This document shows positions 1 through 10,774 of a stretch of 64,000 nucleotides of DNA, one piece after another. The stretch is taken from NCBI GenBank assembly GCA_009741485.1, contig VKON01002321.1, positions 418,704-482,703 of the forward strand, written 5' to 3'. The stretch's first letter is position 1, and each line of letters opens with the position of its first letter. Under the pieces are notes generated by a model, which worked only from the letters and a program-made list of their open reading frames with translations, had not been told where the DNA came from and did no database searches. Both the position numbers and the translations under genes were made by a program. This DNA is from Malurus cyaneus samueli (taxonomy: Eukaryota > Chordata > Aves > Passeriformes > Maluridae).

Positions 1-2290
1 AACCTGATCTCCTCTTGGCACACCAGCAGGGAGATGGTTTATGCCCTGTCCTTTCATGGTTTCTATCCATTCTGCAATCACACCGAGGGCAGCAGTCCTG
101 GGGCTCCTTACTCTGCAGAACCATCCCACACTTCTGTTCAGGCAGCAGGGAGGGGATTCTCTCAAATCACACCAGGAAAACGTGCCTGAAACCTTGGAGA
201 TGGCTGAGCTGGTGGGGAAGAGGAGCAGGAGGAGCTGGCCCTGCCCAGGTGTTTCTCCAGGGCTCTGTGTGGGGCTGTGGTTTGTGCCCCACAATGTCCC
301 CAGCGGGTTTGGGGGACAGTGACCCCCGAAATGCCAAGCACAGCCCGTGGCAGGGAGTCAGGGTGTGAGAGGGGCAGGTTCCAGGCGGCTGGACGGGGGC
401 TGTGTGTACAGAAACTCCAAGGCCATGTTGCTTTCTGACAGCAAATCGATGCCGCTGCAAACACGAGAACAAAGGAGCTCGCAGAGGAGAGGGGGAAGGA
501 ACACAGAAACGGGGAGAGATGGAGGAAAAAACCGAAACAATGTTGGGAAAACTGAGTGGCTTTGGCACCTATTCATTCCCTGGCCAAAGGTGGTGGCTTG
601 CCCATTCTGGGGGAGCGGTGGCCTCGAGTGGCCGAGCTGGGAGTGACCCTGATCCCACTCCCAGGGTTTAGCACCACTCAGCCCCTCCAGGACAGGGGCT
701 GGAGGAGGCAGACACTGTACATGTGCAGCTGGTTAGGGCTCAGCGTGCCCCTCCCCTCAGCAGCCTGGTGTCTCGTGATGGATATCACTGGCACGGTGAA
801 TTCCCATTCATTTGTCCCGTGGCTTCGGCACCGCGAGCGGTTTCCATGCGGATCCCGCAGGAGAGAATACCGTGGAAAAAAAATGGGGTTTGGGAGCCAA
901 GGAGCTGGGATGTTCTTCTTCCCATCTCTGCGGAGAACAGCAGATCTGGGGCCCGGCAGGTCTGGGTTTGGAACTGGGTCTGGCTCCTGACCCGATGTGG
1001 GGTCGTGTCAGTGCATGGGTTTGGGGTTTAACCCATTGCAGGCAGGCTGTGAGGGGGTTATTTAGGGCAGAATCACAGAATCACCCTGTGCTGACCCACA
1101 TGGCACAAACACAATTTTCCACCATCAGATAGAAACACATTTTTTCCATCAGATGCTGTACAGGTACAACAAGACACTGGAGGGCTTAGCTCTGGATAAA
1201 AGCAGGTTGTCAAGTTTGCTTGAGGGGTTAAGTTTGGCTGTTTTCTCTGGCTGTCACCGGGAAGGCCACATGGAAAAGCTTTAAAGACCCATCCAGGGTG
1301 GGGAGAGGGAAGTTTGGAGCACACAGCTCAGCCCCTGAGCCTGCCCATCTGTAAAGAATCAGCATAACAACGCTTAATGTACTTCCCCAACATGGCAGTT
1401 GTGGGCCTTAATTAAACTGTGCAGAGTGCTCCGAGATCCTCAGATTAAAGGCTGTGTGTACAGTGAATTACAAAAGCAAACAACATGAAATTTTCCATGT
1501 GTTGTGCTAGGGCTGTCTTCGTTTACCAGAAACAAATCATTTAATGCACCTCTTACATGGAGCTTGTTTATATGGGATGCGCCTGTTATTCCAGTAGGAG
1601 GGAAATCTGGTAGTTTCGATTATTGTTTCTCGATGCTTAATCCACACAAGGCGTAAAATTTGAATATGGTAATAAAATAGTACAAACAGGGGTGGTTTTT
1701 TTTTAAACTATATCTGTGCAGTTGGCCCTGGGAAACGCCATCGGTTTTACCAGGACTGAAAGGTGGTGGGGGGTAAATTTAATATAATATAAAAATAAAG
1801 GTAATCCCAGCAAAAGACGAGCGTGGAGCAGTCGCTGGAGTCACCACAGGCAGAGACAGAACATGTTTTGTGTCCAACAATAGCAGCGTACGTGACTTGA
1901 AATGCTCTTTCCTTATAAAACAAAATACCCACTGGTTTGGCTTATTAGCGCTAATCTTCAAAGGGAGGAGCGGTGCTGAGGTTCCTGGTTCAATTCAGAA
2001 GTTCAGCCCCGCTCTGGCAGCGCTGCCTTGACAAAGTGCCATTGTTGCCCACTGCCGGGGCCGTGTGTGTGTGTGTGTCTGTGAGGTTTAACCTCCTGCA
2101 TTTCCCCTTTTTCTGCTGCTCCAGTCGCCGCTGTCTCCAGAAAAAAAAAAAACCTCTGTGATGTGTGCGGTTTGCACGTGAAAACGCCGCATTTGAACTT
2201 GCACTGACTCTGCCCAGAGTGGATCGGGTTAAATGGACTATTACAATGGCGGGAGCTCATCTGGAACTAATAATTTTTGAGGCCACCAAG

Positions 2291-2295
<5 letters not shown>
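1..2295. other. Downstream flank, no recognised gene
   Basis: No exon, domain or RNA gene is supported. A repeat-free AT-rich block at about 1340-1700 and a 12-bp palindrome ATTAGCGCTAAT (1944-1955) are the only notable items. Confidence 0.6.
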
Positions 2296-2296
<1 letters not shown>

Positions 2297-2337
<41 letters not shown>

Positions 2338-2370
2338 TGGGGGAGGAGGTGGAGGAGGAGGAGGAGGAGG
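2297..2370. repeat. A(39) run followed by (GGA)n
   Basis: Uninterrupted A run 2297-2335, then GGTGGGGGAGGAGGTGGAGG-like purine repeat to about 2370. Confidence 0.95.
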
Positions 2371-2667
2371 GATTCTTGCGAGTTTTTGGTGGCCGGTGTC
2401 TAAAGCTTCTGCTGCCATCTACTGCATGCGGGTGGCAGTAGAGCCAGCTGGGAACTGCTCGTTTTGGACCGAATTGGCCACAAAAACAGGCTAAAAAGTG
2501 AATTTTCTGCGCTGGTACAGGCGGAGCCGGTTCCCAGCTGTGCCCTCCCGTGGGTGTATCTGGGGTCTGGCTTGGGGGTTTGTAGGACCGCTGGGAGGGT
2601 CTGGTGGGGCTGTGCAGGGGGAGAGGAACGCGGCGCTTTGATCGTGGTGGGTTTTGGGCTGCGCCTG

Positions 2668-3090
2668 TTGGCATCGTCACCCCTCGGCATCGTAACCTCT
2701 TGACATTGTCACCCCTCGGCATTGCCACCCCTCGGCGTTGTTACCCCTTGGTGCTGGATTGTCACCCCTTGGCATTGTCATCCCTTGGGTCTGGATTGTC
2801 ACCCCTCGGCATTGCCACCTCTCACCATTGTCACCCCTTGGCATTGTTGCCCTTTGGCATGGCATTGTCACCCCTCGGCATTGCCACCCCTTGGTGCTGG
2901 ATTGTCACCCCCTGGCATTGCATTGCCACCCCTCAGCTTTGCCACCCTTAACGTTGGATTGGCACCCCTTGACACTGTCACCCCTTGGCACTGAATTGTC
3001 ACCCCTCAGCATGGCATTGCCACCCCTCAGCCCTGTCACCCCCTGGCATCACCCTCCTGGCACCATCACCCCCTGGCATAATCACCCCTC
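2668..3090. repeat. 16-bp minisatellite downstream of SORL1
   Basis: About 26 units of ATTGTCACCCCTCGGC with 21-bp variants containing an inserted TGCTGG-type piece. Confidence 0.9.
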
Positions 3091-3099
3091 GTGTTTAGG

Positions 3100-6000
3100 A
3101 TTCCCCACCATGGTGGAAGGTTTTGTCTCCCGTTTGGGGGTGCGGGTGGCTTTCCCAAAACCCCCTGATCCGAGGAGGGGCTGGGGCCCAAACCAGGCGG
3201 CCAAACGGGCTCGGGGCGAGCCACATCTGTTTTGTCTCAGCACGGAGGAGCGGGGCCGGCCATGGCCCCACCCGCTGGACTCGGCTCAAGCATTACCGTG
3301 CTTGGCCAGACAATAAACGCAGCCCGTTTATTTACGACGCCTGGACCCTTAGCAGGTCGCTGGCACCATTTCCGAGGTCGATGCATTCGAATCCCTCTCT
3401 GCATTTTCCCCTCTCCCCGTCTCTCCAGACTGCCTTTTCTATTCTTTGTGCCTGCTCTCCCGGGAGATCTGGGCTCGGAACAAACAGCCCGCCATCCTTG
3501 CGGCTCTCGGTTGCGAGGTTAAATAAGTTTAGGAGGGAAAAAAGTACATTTGGGAATGGTGTGGGTGCAGATGAGCGAGCCAAAGGCTCTATTGTCTTCA
3601 CCAGCCGTGAGCGTGCCAAGGTAATTTCCCGGGTACAGAGACAGGCTGGCTGTGGATGGGAAACCGAGCTGCTCCCGTGACCGAGCACACAGCTGGGAAT
3701 TGCCTCCAGGCTGCTGTTCCTGGCTCTCCGAGGGATCCCCAGAAAGCCCCGGCAGGGGCAAGGAAAGCTGTGCCATTTCAGAGAGCCAGGCTGACCCCAA
3801 AGGGGCTGGAGCTGGCCAAGGGGTGCCAGCCAAGAGGAGCTGTTTGGCCAGGGCTGCTGGCCAGCCTGCGGGCTGTGTGTGTGTGTGTGTGTGTGTGCTT
3901 CGGGAGCTGCCTGGCTGCAGGGGGATGTTCTCACCCTGCTCTGGGCTTTGGGATTCGTTTCACGTACGCTGCACTGTCTCACTCGGCGTGAGGCGGTCGC
4001 CGTTGAGTTCCCGTTATAGCAAAGAGAGTCTGGACTATTTTAGGATGAGGGAAGCACGTCTGAACTGATGTGCCTCGAGCCTGGCTGCAGACGAGGCCTG
4101 GAGTGACCCTCTCAGCTTGGGCAGGGATGATTCTTGCCCAACGTGACAGAGCCTGGACCAGGAGGAACCTCCAACCTCTTCTCCATCCTCTTGTCATTAC
4201 CTTTGGGGATTCCACGCTTGGGGAAGCACAAACTGCACAGGCAGCCATTCTCCCAGTGCACTAAAATGATCAAATTTCCATTCAGGTTCCCAATTCCTCC
4301 TTGGAGAGCATCTGCTTCCCTCTCCAAGACCACAGAAAGATCCAGGGGGAATAAATCTTCTCTTTTGGCTGGAATTTGGAGCTTGGTGATGTGATTGTCA
4401 GCTCTTGTCCACCTCTGCCCCAGATCTTCCCTCTCTAAAACATTCCCCTTCTGGACAGGCAGTGGCATTTGTAGCTTCAGGATGAATTGAATGAAGTCCT
4501 GCTCACTTCCTGGCCTTCTTTCCCAAAACTCTGCCTCTAGTTCCCTTTTTATGACCCTCCATCATCCTGGGATTTTTTTCCAGCAGAACCCTACACAGGT
4601 GCTCTGAAAAATAAGAAGTCAGGTCTGCTCCTGAAGTTGATCCCATGCCTGCAGAGCTTGGAGAGAGAAAATCATCTGGGCATGATGTCAGCCCAGCTCT
4701 GAGAGTTTGAGGATGTGGGCTTCTGGATGCCTATAATTTACAGGAAAGAAATAAACCTCACATCCTGGAAGATGCCATTTTTCTTGCATCCCACACTTGG
4801 CAGGTTGAGAGGTTTGTGGTGGGAGCCAAGATGCTGATGGTTAGCATGAATCTTTCCTTCCCACAGCCCTTCTCTTCCTTCCTTCCTTCCTCAGGCTGGG
4901 CTATCTGGGAGCTCTTGGCTCCTCCATCCCAAAATCCAGCTTGAGTTCTGAAATATCCGCGGTTATTTCATCTTTCCAGCTGAGAAAGGCTAAACACAAT
5001 CGTTCAGGAGTCTGGCACGAGGCACTGGGAGCGCTTGCTCAAAGGAGAAGCAGCGAGCCAGACCTTCAGCTGCTCTCTCTCAAAATCAGAGCCCGTCTAT
5101 TTCGTGGAAAGCTTAACCCGTGGTGGGAAGGGATTTTTTTTTTTTTTTTTTTTGGGTTATTTCCACCTGGAAATTTCCACCTTCCTCACTCCTGAAGGCA
5201 GGATCCACATTTTCCCCTGACTGGGGTTGCAGGAAGCAGCCCCTGATGTTGTTTGGGGCGAAAGAGGTGAATTTTCAGGATCAGCAGAGTGAGGGGAGCC
5301 TGGATTCAGCTTGTGCTCCACCCAAATCTTCCTCCTTGATGGGTCCTCAAGGTTGGGGAATTTATAAAATTTCCCCCTCAAAGTGGGGAAAAATGTTATA
5401 ATTTCCTCTGGTGAAGGCAGTAAAGTATTGAGGTGGAAATCTTTCTACTATCAAAAGCTTCAGGTTTTGTTAGGAGAGGAGGCAAACTTTTACTCCACCC
5501 ACATTTTCTTTCCAAGCTCCAGAGGCGCGTCGGTGCCTCTGACAGAACGGAGGTGCCCGGGAATGAACGAGGTGCAACTCCTCGTACCTCCCGAGGGGAA
5601 CAATCTATTCCAGCAGCAGCAGGGAAAAAAAAATCAGCAGGGAAAAAATCAGGGGGAAAAAACCGAGGGGACAACGGGGAGGAAGGAGCGGCTGTTTGCG
5701 AACGCCGCCTTGAGCTAAACGTTAATGAAGCGCAACACTTAAGATGCTCCGTGCCTCAATTACGTCCACCACCATCGCACGATGCCTTTCCAATTATCCG
5801 GGCTGGGAAACGAGGGACGTGTGAGGAAGCTGCTGCCTGCTCATTATTCTCCCTGCCAGGAGGAATCCTGCTGGATTTCGGGTGGTGCCGGGCGTACCTG
5901 TGCGGGATTGTTGTGAAAATGGGATTGGAGTGAGGGAAATCGCGCTGGAGGTGGTGCTGTGAAAACGGGAGGTGAAGCTTGGGCTGGATGGAAGTGATGT

Positions 6001-6185
6001 CTCGGTGTCTGGAGGTGTTGGTGACATTGAGGGAAGGGACAGGTGGACGTGACTGTGTTGGGAATGAAGGTGGCACCTTTCAGGAGCTGCTTCTTGGGCA
6101 CAAAGCTCGATTTTGCTGATTCTGATCGCCCTTGTGCTGTCACTGCGGTTTGATCGGGAGCACTGACAGGGTGGGAGCAGCTTCA
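3100..6185. other. Downstream flank between minisatellite and CR1, no recognised gene
   Basis: Mixed unique sequence with a (GT)n run, a short TTCC run near 4875 and a T(20) run at 5134-5153. Open frames lack domain content and splice support. Confidence 0.6.
3871..3898. repeat. (GT)n microsatellite
   Basis: About 12 uninterrupted GT dinucleotides. Confidence 0.9.
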
Positions 6186-6425
6186 GACTGACACAGAGCA
6201 GGGTTAAATTGAATATTGGGGAGAAATATTTCTCCTGTGAGGGTGGGGGTGCCCAGAGAAGCTGTGGCTGCCCCTGGATCCCTGGAAGTGTCCAAGGCCA
6301 GGCTGGACAGAGCTTGGAGCACCCTGGAATAGTGGAAAGTATCCCTGCCCATGGAGCAGGAATTAAGATGATTTTTAATGTCCTTCCAACCCAAACCATT
6401 CCGTGGTTCTATGATCTTTTCAGAC
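6186..6425 (+). mobile_element. CR1 LINE 3' tail downstream of SORL1
   Basis: Near-match to the CR1 3' end: GTGCCCAGAGAAGCTGTGG, TGTCCAAGGCCAGGCTGG, then TCCTTCCAACCCAAACCATT and GTTCTATGAT. 5'-truncated, plus orientation (antisense to SORL1). Confidence 0.9.
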
Positions 6426-6537
6426 CTATTTAAGTTTTGTAAAACAAAAAAATGTTCAAAGTCTCCTTTTTCTTGCACTAGGCACACAGAGGCTGGATAA
6501 TCAGAGACCAGAAACTGTTTTGTTTACCCAATCCATT

Positions 6538-6543
6538 TTTATT
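6538..6543 (-). terminator. SORL1: Candidate distal SORL1 poly(A) signal AATAAA
   Basis: AATAAA on the minus strand (TTTATT on plus). It sits where the AT-rich stretch gives way to a CR1 tail, so it is the most natural distal end of the SORL1 mRNA. Confidence 0.5.
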
Positions 6544-9500
6544 ATTATCATTAAGTGGAAAAAAAAATTGACAGACAAAAAATTCCTTCAAAATTGTGCA
6601 ATAATACATAGCAGAAATCAGTGAATGAAAAAAAAAGAAAAAAACAAACAACAAAACAAATAAAGGACACAGAATAGCAATTCAAATAGTATAACATTAA
6701 ACTTCACTGAAAGAACCTGATTAAAAGGTGACACTACCTCTATTAGAGGCTGGCTGCTTGTGGACTGACGCAGGTTTGGAAGGATTAACCATCATGTTGC
6801 AGCTATTTTCAGGAACAAAGGTGCTCTCGGGGTCCAAGAGTAACTGAGTTATTGCACCATTTCCCTTCCCAAGTCCATTTGAAGGAGGCTTGAAAGTTGT
6901 TTCAGCAAAGGTGAATTTTTTTGCTGAACACTTTTACATTTCAGCAAAAAGGTGAAGTTGGCCATTAAATCTGCTCTGTCCCTACGGAGAGATTCCAAGC
7001 ATAGAGATTCTCAGACTGAGCTCTGGAATTCTGCTCAGGGAGAGTTTCCTTGGCTCAGGTGGGGTTTTCCTGGTGGACAAAGTGAGGCTTTTGGTGACTC
7101 TGGAAACGGGAGGACTGAAATAACGTGGTGGCCACCAAGTGACCATCAACCACAAAGCTCCTCCGGCCACAAGACGTGGATGCTGCGAGCCAGCTCTGCC
7201 TCCCTGCCCTCCCCTCCCCTTCCTGGCTGGCTCTGAGCTCTCAGACATCTCTGTAACTCGAGCTGTGTCCGAGGAAAAGCGGCTTTTCCAGCACTGAGCC
7301 TGCAGCTGTCTCCTGCTAAAGCCGTGGCAAGGTGGGAGCACCTGGAACAAGTTATGGCAGGGCGAGCTGGGGCACAAAATCCCAGCTCTCTGCACACAAA
7401 ATGCCTGCAGGATGGGCTTTTCCCTGTGGACAGCACATATTTCAGCCCTTTCTGAATTCCCTCTTGCTGTTTTTCTGGGGTACAGACCCTCAGCCAAACC
7501 CCAGAGGGGCTGGAAGTTCCTGCTCCAGTGGTTCCTGCATGAGCTCAGAGCGTGGGTTCAGGGAGCTTTCAACCCACAGATGGGATTTATTCAGACTGAA
7601 AAGAGCTCTTTTTTTTTTTTTTTTTTTGACCTTTAATAGGTGTTCAAGTCTCCAGCCTGGAAAGCAGCACCTCCTTCTCTTTTCTTGTAAAAACCAACCC
7701 CCAACACAAAAAAAAGCCCCACACAAAAAGCCTGTGCCAAAGCAAAAGAAGCCTCACGGTTCAAAATCCCAAGAGATTTTAATGTTCAGCCTTAATCAGC
7801 TGGAAATTCAAACTGAAAGCCAGTTCAAATGGACTTGGGAGTACCCACGGACATCTGAAATGGATGCAAACACAAATTCACCAGTGGAAGTTCCTCCTAA
7901 CCGGGGTATTTTCCATACCCTTTGTTTTGTTTTCCACACAGATTGTTCCCCAAACATTTCACTGGGTTCCTGTAAAGTAAAACCCAAATTCTCCTCCCAA
8001 AATTCAGGGTAACCAATCGTGTCACGTTGCATAAGGCTACTGAAACAAAACCAGAATGAAATATACATCCACATCCACGTCCCGTATTTACAGCAGAACC
8101 CTCCCACCCCCTTATATGTCTCCGTGAACAAGATTCCGTGCTTCAAAAGTTCATAAAAATATACAATTTCCCCCAGAACTGCATCTAAGCTGCTCACTCC
8201 CCACCTGGAGCCCAGACTTCTCTATCTCTATTTATATAAAATACACTAGCCCTGTGAAAGTTGCTTCGCTGAGAGCACAGTGGTGATTTTTGCAGTGAAA
8301 GGGAGGGCTGGGAGGGTTGGGGACAGCTCTGGGCGCTGTCCCCACAAGGTAAAAAGGGATTTGCAGTGTCCCCAAACCCCTGGGCACGCAGGGGTGGCTG
8401 CACAGAGGGCTCTGCTCTGCCCACGCTGGGTTTGGGAGTCATATTAAACCGAGAGTGTTGGGTTTGGGGTTTGTTAGCCCAAAATGTTTTGCTCTGCACG
8501 AGTGTCCCCAAGCCAGGAGCCTTTCTGAGTGGCCAGGAGTGACCTGTCCCCTGGGTGATGCCTGGAAACCTCCAGCCAAGGGATTTCTGTGGGATATAAA
8601 GTGGTTACAAGGGTCCCCCCTTGGCATTTGGATGGGTTAAAATTCTAAATTCTGCCCATCTTACTGGGCGAATAAAACATCAGAATGGAACCACCCTAAT
8701 CCCCGCCACAGAGGCACCAGATTTCGGGATGCTACATCATAATTTTCAGTTACCTGTGCCAAAAAAGATTTACTTTATAAGGAAGGCGTTCAGTGCTCTT
8801 TATCTCTGTTTTTAGGCTTCCTTTCCTGCATAAAACCTTTTGATTTATGTTTTTGAGACTGGTTTTAGCCTCTGGGTCAGAGTCTGGTCTCTCTATGCAG
8901 CTGTAACTCCAGGCAAATTGAGCTGTTTGTGCAGGGTTGATTTATTCAAAATTTGAACTCCTGAACATCACCTGATCCACTGACAAGGTAAAAATATTGC
9001 AACTCTGCGAGCTTGCTGCTACTTATAAAAATCTGATTCTAGTTTGGTCCCAGCTTTTTTGGGGGGAAAAAAAAAAAATCTGTCACCGGGAATGCTCCCA
9101 CCAGTAATTGAAAATAGAGTTAGTATTTCTCTAGAGTATCAAACCATCCAGACTTCTACTTTTTTATACATTTTCCTATCGTGAAATCAAACGGATCAGT
9201 CGCGTATCAAAACATAGTTGGCCTCTGTCATTTCATCTGTAGGAAGACTGCAATTATAACTTGATTTACACAGCAAAAATACCTTTGTTTTTTAACAAAA
9301 AACAGTGTGACAAGACAGTGTGCTGTTATTTCCTGGTGAGAAGTTTTGCATATATCGAGCACGGACAGGGGAGAGCCCTGAACATCTTTTCCTGTCCTGC
9401 TCCTGGCTTGGCAGGTAGTGGTGAGGTTCACATTTTTTTGGTGAAATTCACATTTTGCTGTCACAAAAGAAAAGCTCCACACAGCGGCAAGCAGACATTT

Positions 9501-10378
9501 GCATTCGGCTCTGCAGCCAGGATTGTGTCTGCTGGCAATGTGAGATGAGGAAATAATGCATAAATGAGTGTATTTATATTCTTTCTAAAGCTGAAGGTAA
9601 AACTCCAGCTGCTTTTAGGAAATTCCAATGAGGGGGGGATCAAATCCCTGCTGTAGACCAAATTAATTTCAATTTCCAGTAATTATTGCTCTGTGTGAGT
9701 GTGGAAAATCTGTATTTGCACACACTGGAGGCTCCCCCTTCCGTCCCACCACTGTGCTGGCACCTGAGGGAAGCTCCACAGAGGAGAGGTATCCTAAATA
9801 CCTGAAAAATGTGTTTTAAGGTGCAAGTGGCAATTTTTAATCTTTTTTTTTTTTTCCAGTGATGCTGTGGTTGCAAGCTCCAGATTAATTAAGCCCCGTG
9901 TGATGGGCACGGGCAGCAGCACGAGGGGTTTGAGCAGCACATCTTGATTTGGGGAGGTTTTTTTCCTTCCTACAGCAGCAGGGCGCTAAAACTCATCCCT
10001 AAAAAATGTGCTGCTGCATCTTGAGATGGCTCAAAGATCAGGTCTTTGATAAGGGGGGAAAAAATCCGTGAAAATGAGGGTTTTTATTCTCGTGGCAAGG
10101 ACAACGATGGGGATGCCAAGATACGACTGCCTTGCGAGATAAAGTGGCACATGTTCTACACAAGAATGTGTACAATGTCTGACGACTCTGGAAATCTGTT
10201 CCACGGCAGATTTCCCAATAAATTAACACAACAAAAATACTTTCATATAAAACAAAGTCCAAAGGAATTTTTTCTTGTTGTTGTTTTTGTCCTAAAGTAA
10301 AAGCAAAACCTTCAGGGACTATATTACTTATCTCTCTCTACATATATAATCTCCTGAATTTTTTTTTTTTTAAATAAA

Positions 10379-10384
10379 TTTATT
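10379..10384 (-). terminator. SORL1: Candidate proximal SORL1 poly(A) signal AATAAA
   Basis: AATAAA on the minus strand about 325 nt after the stop codon; could produce a short 3' UTR isoform. Confidence 0.3.
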
Positions 10385-10706
10385 CCTGTCTTAGAAAAAT
10401 AAAATGAGTAGCCAATTTAGTCAACGGAAAATATCTCACAGACTTAAAAGCATGCCCAGCAAGCATAGCCTTGTAAGACTAAATTAATGTTAAATCAAAG
10501 CAATTTGTTACTCAACCAACCTAGTCTGCAATTCACAGTTGATTACTACAAAGTGTATTCTTAAAATTATTATTATTATTATTATTTTTTGGCCCATATA
10601 AAAATAACGTATTGCAACTCAAAGTGCATTTTTAAAATAAACAATCAACTATTTTTATCAAATAAAATATTTACACCATTTGGTTTTGTACAGTCAGAAA
10701 TGCTCT

Positions 10707-10774
10707 TCAGGCGATGACCATGGGGACGTCGTCTGAAAATCCAGTTATCATTGGGGCTTCATCGTCCTCATCTC
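10707..10774 (-). CDS. SORL1: SORL1 exon 48: acidic cluster, GGA motif and stop
   Basis: 68 nt, phase 1 to stop. [19 protein letters not shown] then VIA and TGA at 10707-10709. The acidic cluster and DDVPM are the known PACS1/AP-1 and GGA binding elements of SorLA. Confidence 0.97.

Larger units (their letters stand above)
6520..10706 (-). other. SORL1: SORL1 3' UTR (probable)
   Basis: AT-rich sequence, largely free of repeats, running from the stop codon to an AATAAA signal at 6538-6543. The length of about 4.2 kb is similar to what I recall for the human SORL1 3' UTR. Earlier AATAAA matches on the minus strand, for example at 10379-10384, 10083-10088 and 8941-8946, could give shorter isoforms. 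The end point is inferred; no transcript evidence is available here. Confidence 0.55.

Noticed and set aside
1070..1110. AATCACAGAATCACCC resembling a CR1 end
   Set aside because: Too short and without flanking CR1 sequence.
2604..3316. Plus-strand frames with LSPLGIAT-like repeats
   Set aside because: Translation of the 16-bp minisatellite at 2668-3090.
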